31,240 nucleotides of DNA from positions 1 to 31,240 of IMG/VR virus record IMGVR_UViG_3300022934_000099. The stretch is one strand, 5' to 3'. Source of the stretch: a virus. The stretch's first letter is position 1, and every line of letters starts with the position of its first letter. Made by a program: the position numbers and the translations under genes. Below the pieces are notes generated by a model. The model saw only the letters and a list, made by a program, of their open reading frames with translations. It was not told the origin of the DNA and did not search any database. This document shows, piece after piece, positions 1 through 5,484 of the stretch.

Positions 1-27
1 TATATTATTAACATAGGATGAAGGAGA
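1..27 (+). promoter_or_regulatory. Repeated leader module: -10-like box plus strong RBS
   Basis: The first 27 bases match 3447-3473 at 24 of 27 positions. Both copies hold a TATATT box, a short A/T-rich stretch and the Shine-Dalgarno core AAGGAG. The -35 region of this copy lies outside the window, so promoter function is inferred from the second copy and from the position directly before a cluster of small genes. Confidence 0.5.
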
Positions 28-33
28 ATGAAA

Positions 34-411
34 ATGGCTTTTACTTTTGCAAATGAACTGATCTCAGATCTTCATAAAGATGCTTATGGTTTTCGCCCAT
101 CTCAACGTTTCTTTGATGATTGGAAATCATATTCTGACGAAGAGAAGCAAGAGGTTTGGGATGCTTTGATTCATACGATGGAGTATAATCAAAAAGAAGA
201 AGCTCGTCATGAAGCTGATAACCTAAATAAGTTTCGTGAAACGGTTCGTAAAGTAATGAATACATGTGGTGTAGCATGGAACGACGCTATTGATTATCTT
301 TGGGATGCCGAAGATGATACTACTGATTTTGATTATTTCCTTTGGAATTATGGAATTGGTTATAACGATCGTCGCAATATACGTAAGCTATATGAGGAGG
401 CTGCACAATGA
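34..411 (+). CDS. Conserved phage hypothetical protein, 125 aa
   Basis: An in-frame ATG at 28 lies one base after AAGGAG (21-26). The ATG at 34 has a normal spacing of 7 bases and is the better start. The protein is acidic and rich in aromatic residues, starts FANELISDLHKDAYGFRPS, and has no signal peptide or membrane segment. It resembles an unnamed family seen in marine T4-like phages, recalled from memory, and I know of no function. The stop overlaps the next ATG (408) by four bases, so the two genes are probably translationally coupled. Confidence 0.8.
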   Translation: MAFTFANELISDLHKDAYGFRPSQRFFDDWKSYSDEEKQEVWDALIHTMEYNQKEEARHEADNLNKFRETVRKVMNTCGVAWNDAIDYLWDAEDDTTDFDYFLWNYGIGYNDRRNIRKLYEEAAQ

Positions 412-626
412 TGTTAAGTGGTGATCTGCAGGGAGCAATGGTTTTACATATTCTTGAGAAAGGATGGCATCAGCCTTTCGTTGATGGTAAAGCCAATGAA
501 TATCAAATAGAAGAAGCTATTACGGTTGGTTTGTATCAAGGAGACATACCTCCTTTAGATCAAGATGACGTTGATGTCATAATCTCTCTGGTAAATGATT
601 TAATTAAAAATTATGGTACAGTATGA
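408..626 (+). CDS. Small hypothetical protein, 72 aa
   Basis: The start ATG overlaps the stop of the upstream gene (ATGATG across 408-413), and GAGGAGG-like bases at 393-400 serve as RBS. The protein is acidic and soluble-looking, with no recognisable motif. Its last codons overlap the next gene (623), which continues a tightly packed operon. I do not recognise the family; coding status rests on spacing, overlap and frame. Confidence 0.7.
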   Translation: MMLSGDLQGAMVLHILEKGWHQPFVDGKANEYQIEEAITVGLYQGDIPPLDQDDVDVIISLVNDLIKNYGTV

Positions 627-1345
627 AAAAAATTATATTAAAAGGCAATGCTCATTGGTTTGAGGCTTTTTCTAAACCCATAACAGCATTTAAAGCATTG
701 CCTAAATGGTATAAAGATACTAAGATTGATGGACCAATTAAACAGGCAATGTTTAACACCAGAAATGATGGCACATTGAAAAAATGTGTTCCATTTCTAG
801 ATGCAATGACTGCGGGGTATGTTATTACGGCTGCTCAGGATTTTGGTATTAAATTATATTATGATAAGGAAGGAAAACATAATTGGCATTCTGAAAGCCC
901 TGCACCAACTCTTCCACAGATTATTTCTTCTCATACATCACCTCAATTGGGGCCGTATTGGAAACCGTTTAAGGATTTTGTGACCTTAAAATATGATAAT
1001 CCATATGTATTAAACACACCTCCTGGGTATAGTTTGCTCTATACACCTTTACTAAATAATTTTGAATTACAAAATAAAGGCATTCATTTTTTATCTGGTA
1101 TAGTTGATGCTGACAGGTTCCCCATTGCTGTTGCGCTACCTTTTATTTGTACTAATTTTGATGATGAAATAATAGTAGAAAAAGGTACACCATTGGTTCA
1201 GGCAATTCCCATTAAAAAAGAAAATTGGGTTATGTCAGAGGCTATTATGGATTCTAATGAATATGAATCTAACTACAATAAATTAACCACAAAATTTAGG
1301 GATGCTTATAAAAATATGTTTTGGAATCAAAGCAAATATAGATAG
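623..1345 (+). CDS. DUF6065-like protein, 240 aa
   Basis: The protein begins with a short hydrophobic strand (KKIILKGNAHW). It then has FKALPKWYKD near residues 23-32 and a central block, TLKKCVPFLDAMTAGYVIT, near residues 51-69. These resemble the 'P.W...' and 'KCxPFLDAxTxGYII' signatures I remember for DUF6065 proteins of cyanophages and bacteria. Function is unknown; the even spread of aromatic and proline residues suggests a soluble beta-rich fold. It overlaps the preceding stop by four bases. A halogenase is encoded about 4 kb downstream, and a functional link between them is only a guess. The family call is by eye. Confidence 0.6.
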   Translation: MKKIILKGNAHWFEAFSKPITAFKALPKWYKDTKIDGPIKQAMFNTRNDGTLKKCVPFLDAMTAGYVITAAQDFGIKLYYDKEGKHNWHSESPAPTLPQIISSHTSPQLGPYWKPFKDFVTLKYDNPYVLNTPPGYSLLYTPLLNNFELQNKGIHFLSGIVDADRFPIAVALPFICTNFDDEIIVEKGTPLVQAIPIKKENWVMSEAIMDSNEYESNYNKLTTKFRDAYKNMFWNQSKYR

Positions 1346-1353
1346 GAAAGAAA

Positions 1354-1812
1354 ATGTTTAAATTCATTATACCATTACTTTTAGTTGCAGGGTCGGCCGC
1401 GGCAGATAATGTTGATCGCATTAAGATCTATGACCATACAACAACGGTTGTTACTCAAATCCCTACTACTCAGACCCGTTGTCAGAATGTAGAAGTACCA
1501 ATCTATCAAGAAGTGCAGAGACAAGGTGATGCAGCTGGTGGTGCGTTAGCCGGTATGATTATTGGTGGTCTTCTTGGCAAAGGGGTTTCTGGTAATGATG
1601 ATGGAGCTGCTGCAGGTGCTGTGATTGGTGGTCTTATAGGGGCTGACAAAGGCTCTAAGCCTAAGACAGAGCGGCGAATAGTTGGATATGAGACTCAACG
1701 TCAATGTAGTGAAGTTGTTGTATATGTGGATGAGAAAGAAGAGCGTTACAGCCACTCTACAATTCGTTTCTATCTGAATGGTAAGCGTTATGTATTGGAA
1801 TTTATAAAATAG
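1354..1812 (+). CDS. Secreted glycine-zipper (17 kDa antigen-like) envelope protein, 152 aa
   Basis: Residues 1-17 form a clean signal peptide: a basic start, a hydrophobic core and an Ala-rich cleavage region (GSAAA-D). There is no lipobox cysteine. Residues 58-100 hold glycine-zipper repeats such as GGALAGMIIGGLLGKG and AAAGAVIGGLIGADKG, typical of the Gly-zipper 2TM / rickettsial 17 kDa antigen superfamily, which associates with membranes. Cysteines C43 and C118 flank the zipper and could form a periplasmic disulfide. The RBS is AGGAAAG at 1345-1351. In a phage, roles in envelope modification or superinfection exclusion are possible but not shown here. The gene stands in the accessory cluster and was probably acquired from a bacterium. 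Confidence 0.8.
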   Translation: MFKFIIPLLLVAGSAAADNVDRIKIYDHTTTVVTQIPTTQTRCQNVEVPIYQEVQRQGDAAGGALAGMIIGGLLGKGVSGNDDGAAAGAVIGGLIGADKGSKPKTERRIVGYETQRQCSEVVVYVDEKEERYSHSTIRFYLNGKRYVLEFIK

Positions 1813-1821
1813 GAGTTTATT

Positions 1822-2034
1822 ATGGGTTTTGTAATTTTACTAACATTGTTTGCATATGATAATCAAGAGTTCTTAGAAATGGAAAAAGCTAAACGAGCTG
1901 AAGGTTATACGTGGCAACAAATCGAAGGCGGTTGTCGTGAACCATATCCTGGTTTTGTTGAGGGTAAGGATTATATTTCACAGGGGAAAACTGATACACA
2001 TCCAGGATATGTTTGTCATCAGTTAACCAAATAA
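1822..2034 (+). CDS. Small hypothetical protein, 70 aa
   Basis: It starts at an ATG 9 bases after AGGAG (1812-1816). The N-terminus is weakly hydrophobic (GFVILLTLFAY), followed by a charged, Gly/Pro-rich part with two cysteines (near residues 38 and 65). No family is recognised. The hydrophobic start could be a short membrane anchor or just a buried helix. Its TAA stop overlaps the ATG of the next gene. Confidence 0.65.
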   Translation: MGFVILLTLFAYDNQEFLEMEKAKRAEGYTWQQIEGGCREPYPGFVEGKDYISQGKTDTHPGYVCHQLTK

Positions 2035-2231
2035 TGGCTTGGTTATTGGTATTCATGACATACTGGGATGGTCAGATTATGACAGTTGGTAATGGTGTGT
2101 TTGAAACTCATATAGAATGTTTTGCTGAACGTGAAAAGCTCAGTACTGAGGTTGGTGGTATGAATGGATACTTTCCACCTAACATGCAAGCCATATGTAT
2201 GAAGATAGAGTTGAAAAAAGATTCTATATAG
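2034..2231 (+). CDS. Small conserved phage protein, 65 aa
   Basis: The ATG at 2034 overlaps the upstream stop (TAATG). An in-frame ATG at 2013 lies inside the previous gene and is less likely. The start MAWLLVFMTYW is strongly hydrophobic. Two cysteines (in HIECFAE and MQAICMK) and the order 'G.G.FE...EC...RE....' recall a short cyanophage family without known function, an impression from memory. It may be secreted or membrane-anchored. The gene ends nine bases before tRNA-Arg. Confidence 0.65.
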   Translation: MAWLLVFMTYWDGQIMTVGNGVFETHIECFAEREKLSTEVGGMNGYFPPNMQAICMKIELKKDSI

Positions 2232-2239
2232 GTTATAAT

Positions 2240-2316
2240 GATTCCGTAGCTCAACTGGATAGAGCAACTGACTTCTAATCAGTAGGTTGAGGGTTCGAGT
2301 CCTTCCGGAATCACCA
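2240..2316 (+). tRNA. tRNA-Arg (anticodon UCU)
   Basis: This is a complete cloverleaf. The acceptor is GATTCCG (2240-2246) pairing CGGAATC (2306-2312), with discriminator A2313 and an encoded CCA (2314-2316). The anticodon stem is ACTGA/TCAGT with loop CTTCTAA, giving anticodon TCT at 2274-2276. The T arm is GAGGG/CCTTC with one G-T wobble and loop TTCGAGT. It reads AGA codons, which are common in the late genes here (for example many AGA in 13.4-31.2 kb), so it probably supports translation of the AT-rich phage genes. It sits inside the + strand gene cluster, and no integrase is seen next to it. Confidence 0.96.
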
Positions 2317-2331
2317 GATAAAGGTAACGAT

Positions 2332-2547
2332 ATGCAACTAAGTTGGGAAAAAATTAGAGATCCAGAAACATGTGAATTATATCATGTTATGTGGGATCCT
2401 ATTATATCAAAAGAAGTTGCATCAATACATAAGGTAAAATTTAAAAAACCTTATCAAGTAAAAATATTAGATAGAGTACCTTGGCATCGTAAAACACTTA
2501 AACAGGCTAAAGCAGATTGTGAATGGATATATGGCAACACAAAATAG
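2332..2547 (+). CDS. Small hypothetical protein, 71 aa
   Basis: A longer frame opens inside the tRNA, but the ATG at 2332 has AAGGTAA six bases upstream and lies clear of the tRNA, so it is the likely start. The protein is basic in its second half, with several tryptophans, and ends ADCEWIYGNTK. No motif is recognised. Its end overlaps the start of the sulfotransferase-like gene. Confidence 0.65.
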   Translation: MQLSWEKIRDPETCELYHVMWDPIISKEVASIHKVKFKKPYQVKILDRVPWHRKTLKQAKADCEWIYGNTK

Positions 2548-3145
2548 TTTTATGATCTTTGGTCTACAACGATCTGGTACAACATTTCTTGAAAAACTTA
2601 TTACATATAACTATGATGCTACGGTTGCCAACGGATCTATATGGAAACATCAGTTAGAAGTTCCGGATAGTGATATACCATCTGTAGCAATTATTAAATC
2701 TCCATATACATGGGTTGAGTCTATAGCATGGCGTGAACCAGCAGACATTGCAAAAACATATCCTGAGGTTACAGAACCCGGAAAAATAATGATAGACAAT
2801 TCTTATGGTGAATGTATCTTAAATCTTCATAATTTAATAAACCTATATTGCAAATGGTTTAATAATTGGTATGAATCAGCCACACATTTTTTTAGATATG
2901 AAGATCTTCTGGTTGCTCAAGACCAACAAATCCAATTGGGTCGTTTAGATTTTGTAAGACCTTATGATGATTGGGAGGCTCCTGCATATGGAAGCCTGTT
3001 TATGTCTGAAGGATTTAAGGGTGAAGATCTTTTTTATTATAAAAGCCAAACGCCCAAACATCTCACAGACAACCACATTGATATTATAAATGATGTCTTG
3101 GGGAATGATTTTTTTAACGAGACTAAGTATAAGAGGATAAGATGA
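2531..3145 (+). CDS. Sulfotransferase-like P-loop protein, 204 aa
   Basis: The ATG at 2531 is preferred over 2519 because it leaves MATQNSFMIFGLQRSGTTF with the usual short lead-in. GLQRSGTTF (residues 11-19) is the 5'-phosphosulfate-binding loop of sulfotransferases. IIKSPYTWVESI (54-65) resembles the 3'-phosphate-binding segment, and FRYEDLL (121-127) is the strand typical of this superfamily. The length is short for the family (often 250-300 aa), but the ends look intact. By family, it would transfer sulfate from PAPS to an unknown acceptor, such as a glycan or a virion component. It overlaps genes on both sides. Confidence 0.75.
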   Translation: MATQNSFMIFGLQRSGTTFLEKLITYNYDATVANGSIWKHQLEVPDSDIPSVAIIKSPYTWVESIAWREPADIAKTYPEVTEPGKIMIDNSYGECILNLHNLINLYCKWFNNWYESATHFFRYEDLLVAQDQQIQLGRLDFVRPYDDWEAPAYGSLFMSEGFKGEDLFYYKSQTPKHLTDNHIDIINDVLGNDFFNETKYKRIR

Positions 3146-3354
3146 CACAAGTTCTAGTATATAACACAGGACCTGGAACTGAATTCCAGAGAGTTATGAT
3201 TGGCGAGACGACTCTAGAAATGGCACTCCGAAACTACCTAGATCAGGATCCTGAGCTAAGAGAAACCAAAAAAGCTGAATTTGAAGCTAATGGCCGCGCA
3301 ATATTTAACCGTACTGCTGAAGAATATGAAATAGAATTAAAAGAAAATTCTTAA
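3142..3354 (+). CDS. Small hypothetical protein, 70 aa
   Basis: ATGA overlaps the upstream stop, and GAGGATAAG (3132-3140) gives an RBS. The protein is acidic, with a likely helical C-terminal half rich in Glu and Lys, and no recognised family. It is the last gene before a gap with a terminator-like inverted repeat and a new promoter, so it probably ends the first small-gene operon. Confidence 0.7.
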   Translation: MTQVLVYNTGPGTEFQRVMIGETTLEMALRNYLDQDPELRETKKAEFEANGRAIFNRTAEEYEIELKENS

Positions 3355-3378
3355 AAAATTATAACCCATTGATTTTAA

Positions 3379-3415
3379 ACGAAAACAAAATGCACTTTTC
3401 TGCACTTTTTTTCGT
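3379..3415 (+). terminator. Imperfect inverted repeat, weak terminator-like
   Basis: ACGAAAA (3379-3385) pairs with TTTTCGT (3409-3415). Inside, AAAA and TGCA (3387-3394) can pair with TGCA and TTTT (3401-3409) around loop CTTTTC, leaving small bulges. The same bases contain a direct repeat TGCACTTTT (3391-3399, 3401-3409). The stem is AT-rich and lacks a clear downstream U tract, so termination is uncertain. Its place between a gene end and a new promoter supports it. Confidence 0.35.
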
Positions 3416-3424
3416 GTGCCCGGG

Positions 3425-3473
3425 GTGAAATCTCTGAAATAATCATTATATTAATAATATAAGATGAAGGAGA
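3425..3473 (+). promoter_or_regulatory. Putative sigma-70-like promoter and leader (second copy of 1-27 module)
   Basis: GTGAAA (3425-3430) lies 16 bases before TATATT (3447-3452). The module 3447-3473, from the -10 box through AAGGAG, repeats bases 1-27 with three mismatches. It leads the second cluster of small genes. The -35 match is moderate. Confidence 0.5.
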
Positions 3474-3478
3474 TCAAA

Positions 3479-3796
3479 ATGGAAATCATCGTAAAACATA
3501 TGGATCGTAACGAAGTAACAGGTGATATGGAAGGATATACATCTGTAGCGAAGGTTGATGTATCTGATTTTGTTAATCATGGTACCAATGAAATGTTGGA
3601 GTATGCATTCCGTTGGACTAACAACGTAATGGGTAGCTGGTCTAAGAAGATTGGTGAAGATGCTAATGATGATGTAACAGTTCTTGTTGAGCGTGAAGAT
3701 GGTTTGGGACTTCGTTCTACATCAGTATTTGATCGTATGGAGCTTGACGGTGTTGAGTACGAAGTTGGTATGGTAGGATTCAAGGAGGTAGCATAA
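3479..3796 (+). CDS. Small hypothetical protein, 105 aa
   Basis: The ATG at 3464 contains the Shine-Dalgarno bases and cannot be the start. The ATG at 3479 lies 6 bases after AAGGAG (3467-3472). The protein is acidic and beta-rich in appearance. Its N-terminus (I-V-H-N-TG-EG-T spacing) matches that of the next gene at about 10 of 21 positions, which suggests a tandem pair. No family is recognised. The stop overlaps the next ATG (TAATG). Confidence 0.75.
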   Translation: MEIIVKHMDRNEVTGDMEGYTSVAKVDVSDFVNHGTNEMLEYAFRWTNNVMGSWSKKIGEDANDDVTVLVEREDGLGLRSTSVFDRMELDGVEYEVGMVGFKEVA

Positions 3797-4083
3797 TGTC
3801 TATTAAAGTAATGCATGAGCAAAAAGAAAATCGTCGGACTGGCAACATAGAAGGTGAGACAATTTATTTTGAATCATCAGGCTGGTGGGGTAGTGGTCCT
3901 ATCTCATTCCGCCGTAGATATGGTTCTTGGTCAATGTCTACAACATCAGGTGGTCAAAGCCAAGGCATTGATGTTCTTGATCAGATTCGTGAAATGAAAG
4001 CAATGTTAGATTATGCCGAATCAGCTATCTTAGAGTATCGTGCAGTTGAGCAAGAGTATGACGGTCTGGAGATCGTGGAGTAA
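3796..4083 (+). CDS. Small hypothetical protein, 95 aa, related at its N-terminus to the preceding gene
   Basis: It starts at the ATG overlapping the previous stop, with AAGGAGG at 3781-3787. Residues 1-22 share the pattern M-I-V-H-N-TG-EG-T with the previous protein. A Gly/Ser/Trp-rich middle (SSGWWGSGPISFRRRYGSW) follows, then a helical acidic C-terminus. Function is unknown. ATG of the next gene overlaps its TAATGA. Confidence 0.72.
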   Translation: MSIKVMHEQKENRRTGNIEGETIYFESSGWWGSGPISFRRRYGSWSMSTTSGGQSQGIDVLDQIREMKAMLDYAESAILEYRAVEQEYDGLEIVE

Positions 4084-4316
4084 TGAGATATGTTGAATTC
4101 GAAGGAGAAGAATATGATGCTCGGCATGGAGGTCCTTTTGATCGCGGATCGGCTGATTCGTATTATGGTCGTCGCTTTGATCCTCATTTTTTTATCGGCG
4201 CAACTAATACTACACCTCGCGTAGATAGATCGGGAATGTCTGATCGTCAAGTGGAGGAGTATTATAAGGGTTATGCTTATAATGAATCCACTGGAGATAA
4301 AAAGGATTGGGGATGA
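4083..4316 (+). CDS. Conserved small phage protein with a GGPFDRGSADSYYGR motif, 77 aa
   Basis: It starts at an ATG overlapping the upstream stop. The segment GGPFDRGSADSYYGRRFDPH (residues 16-35) resembles a short, strongly conserved motif that I remember from many phage hypothetical proteins. The whole protein is rich in Tyr, Gly, Arg and Asp, consistent with a small compact or partly disordered protein. No function is known to me. The stop overlaps the next ATG (ATGA). Confidence 0.75.
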   Translation: MRYVEFEGEEYDARHGGPFDRGSADSYYGRRFDPHFFIGATNTTPRVDRSGMSDRQVEEYYKGYAYNESTGDKKDWG

Positions 4317-4501
4317 AGTTCGTTCATGATAACCAGCCAGATAAGGTATACTATATCACCGAGTCTTGGCATGGTGGCGGAGCAACAATGAAAGAACACT
4401 TTAACGGTTGCTTTCGTACTAAAATTGAGTTAAACTCTAATGAGTATAAAAAAATGTTAGAAAGGTTGGCTGAGAATGGCTGGAAAGAATCTATTCGCTA
4501 G
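4313..4501 (+). CDS. Small hypothetical protein, 62 aa
   Basis: The ATG at 4313 overlaps the previous TGA. The frame can be extended to a TTG at 4307, which is less likely. AAAGGATTGGGG upstream contains a usable RBS. The protein is mixed charge with a likely C-terminal helix (NEYKKMLERLAENGWKE). It overlaps the next gene by 26 bases. No family is recognised. Confidence 0.65.
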   Translation: MKFVHDNQPDKVYYITESWHGGGATMKEHFNGCFRTKIELNSNEYKKMLERLAENGWKESIR

Positions 4502-4718
4502 TGAGTTGAAAAAAGAGCTTACAAAGTTTCGTAATGCGGAAAAGCGTAAGCAGGCTACCTTTATGAAGAAACAGGCTCGTCAGGCTAAAGTAAAGCGTGA
4601 GGATCGTTCTATGCTTCGTAAAGAAGAGATGCATTGGACTGATGCATCTAAGTATGCTAAACAATATTATGGAGAGACCTTCTATGAAACAACAAGACAT
4701 GATAACGATTGGGATTAA
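4476..4718 (+). CDS. Small basic hypothetical protein, 80 aa
   Basis: It starts at an ATG inside the end of the previous gene, with AAAGGTTGGC upstream as a weak RBS. The first 50 residues are strongly basic and helical (repeats of KKQ, RKQ, RQAK), so nucleic-acid binding is possible. The last 30 residues are acidic and aromatic. Function is unknown. It overlaps the start of the membrane protein at 4684. Confidence 0.65.
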   Translation: MAGKNLFASELKKELTKFRNAEKRKQATFMKKQARQAKVKREDRSMLRKEEMHWTDASKYAKQYYGETFYETTRHDNDWD

Positions 4719-4833
4719 GGCAATAGGTGTTATTGCCTTAATTGGATTTGGGGTTTGGTATACAATACATGTATGGTCAGATTGTCTTCAAGAAAATTCT
4801 TTTTTAACATGTGGAAGGATGTTGTATAAATGA
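4684..4833 (+). CDS. Single-span membrane protein, 49 aa
   Basis: The open frame extends upstream to 4597, but GGAGA (4671-4675) points to the ATG at 4684. Residues 7-29 form one transmembrane helix (ITIGIKAIGVIALIGFGVW), followed by a short tail with two cysteines. No function is recognised; small phage inner-membrane proteins are common in such clusters. Its stop overlaps the next ATG (ATGA at 4830). Confidence 0.6.
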   Translation: MKQQDMITIGIKAIGVIALIGFGVWYTIHVWSDCLQENSFLTCGRMLYK

Positions 4834-4982
4834 GTGATACTCGGCAACTAGAAATGAAATTGCATGAGCAGGCTGATCAGATTGGTTACCTGCGTCATGA
4901 AGTAGCTAAGCTAAAGCAACAGCTTGAAAAGAGTGATGCTATTCTTAAGAATCTCTGTGAAAGGTTATATGTGCAGGGATGA
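4830..4982 (+). CDS. Short coiled-coil protein, 50 aa
   Basis: This short gene fills the gap between two others with ATGA-type overlaps at both ends (4830 with the previous stop; its TGA 4980-4982 with the ATG at 4979). GGAAGGATG at 4813-4821 acts as RBS. Nearly the whole protein forms a helix with heptad-spaced Leu/Ile/Val (for example QIGYLRHEVAKLKQQLEKS), so it probably dimerises as a coiled coil. Function is unknown. Confidence 0.7.
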   Translation: MSDTRQLEMKLHEQADQIGYLRHEVAKLKQQLEKSDAILKNLCERLYVQG

Positions 4983-5287
4983 CCGGAATTTTTTATGATA
5001 CAAAGGAAATGGAAATGATTTTACAAGAACAAGAGGACGGTACTATGACATATGATCGTAGCTGGATGATTCAGGAATTGCATAAGCGGGTCTGTCGTGT
5101 AATCTTTACTAAGGTTAATGGTGAAACGCGGGATATGCAATGCACTCTAATGGAATCAGCATTAACCACTGCTGGTGATAAACATGATCCTAAACGCCAG
5201 CGCAATGAAGATACAATTGCTGTTTGGGATACTCTAAAATGTGAATGGCGTTCATTCCGTGTAGATCGCGTAATTTCATTTACATAA
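4979..5287 (+). CDS. SH3-like beta-barrel (DUF2693-type) protein, 102 aa
   Basis: The core 'RVIFTKVNGETRDMQCTL' followed by 'TIAVWDTLKCEWRSFRV' matches the pattern of the DUF2693 / SH3-like barrel family common in T4-like phages ('FTK.DGT.R.M.CTL ... VWD....GWRSFRVD'). The start is uncertain. The ATG at 4979 overlaps the upstream stop, while the ATG at 5045 has GAGG upstream and would give an 80-aa protein starting MTYDRSWMIQELHKR. Function is unknown. Confidence 0.75.
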   Translation: MTGIFYDTKEMEMILQEQEDGTMTYDRSWMIQELHKRVCRVIFTKVNGETRDMQCTLMESALTTAGDKHDPKRQRNEDTIAVWDTLKCEWRSFRVDRVISFT

Positions 5288-5295
5288 ATATAATC

Positions 5296-5484
5296 ATGTT
5301 TGATATAATTTGGATACTTTTCGCTGCGGCTTCTTTCTGTTCCTTTATGATCGGTAGATCATGGAGTAATAGATTTCCGCCCGAATTCATCATTGAGAAT
5401 ACTATAGAGTATTTAATCGCCGAAGGCTATATACATGCCGAACGAACCGAAGATGGCGAATGGGAAATAAGTAAAGTAGATTAA
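5296..5484 (+). CDS. Small membrane-anchored protein, 62 aa
   Basis: The ATG at 5296 is chosen over an upstream in-frame ATG (5245) inside the previous gene. Residues 3-20 form a transmembrane helix (DIIWILFAAASFCSFMIG). The cytoplasmic part, IENTIEYLIAEGYI..., ends in an acidic tail. Short proteins with this layout recur in marine T4-like phages (recalled). The stop TAATGA overlaps the halogenase start. Confidence 0.65.
   Translation: MFDIIWILFAAASFCSFMIGRSWSNRFPPEFIIENTIEYLIAEGYIHAERTEDGEWEISKVD

Noticed and set aside
2234-2239. TATAAT directly before tRNA-Arg as a promoter
   Set aside because: The box abuts the mature tRNA 5' end, leaving no room for a start site, and no -35 box is placed well. 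The tRNA is more likely cut out of the cluster transcript.
2240-2316. tRNA as a prophage attachment site
   Set aside because: No integrase, no repeated tRNA end and no lysogeny genes were seen. The gene content is that of a lytic T4-like phage.
4825-4832. TATAAATG as a late promoter
   Set aside because: It is only 7 of 8 to the consensus and lies across the stop/start junction of two coupled small genes in a region that looks early or middle.
5283-5290. CATAAATA before the gene at 5296 as a late promoter
   Set aside because: It is 7 of 8, but the next ATG follows after only 5 bases, which leaves no usable leader.
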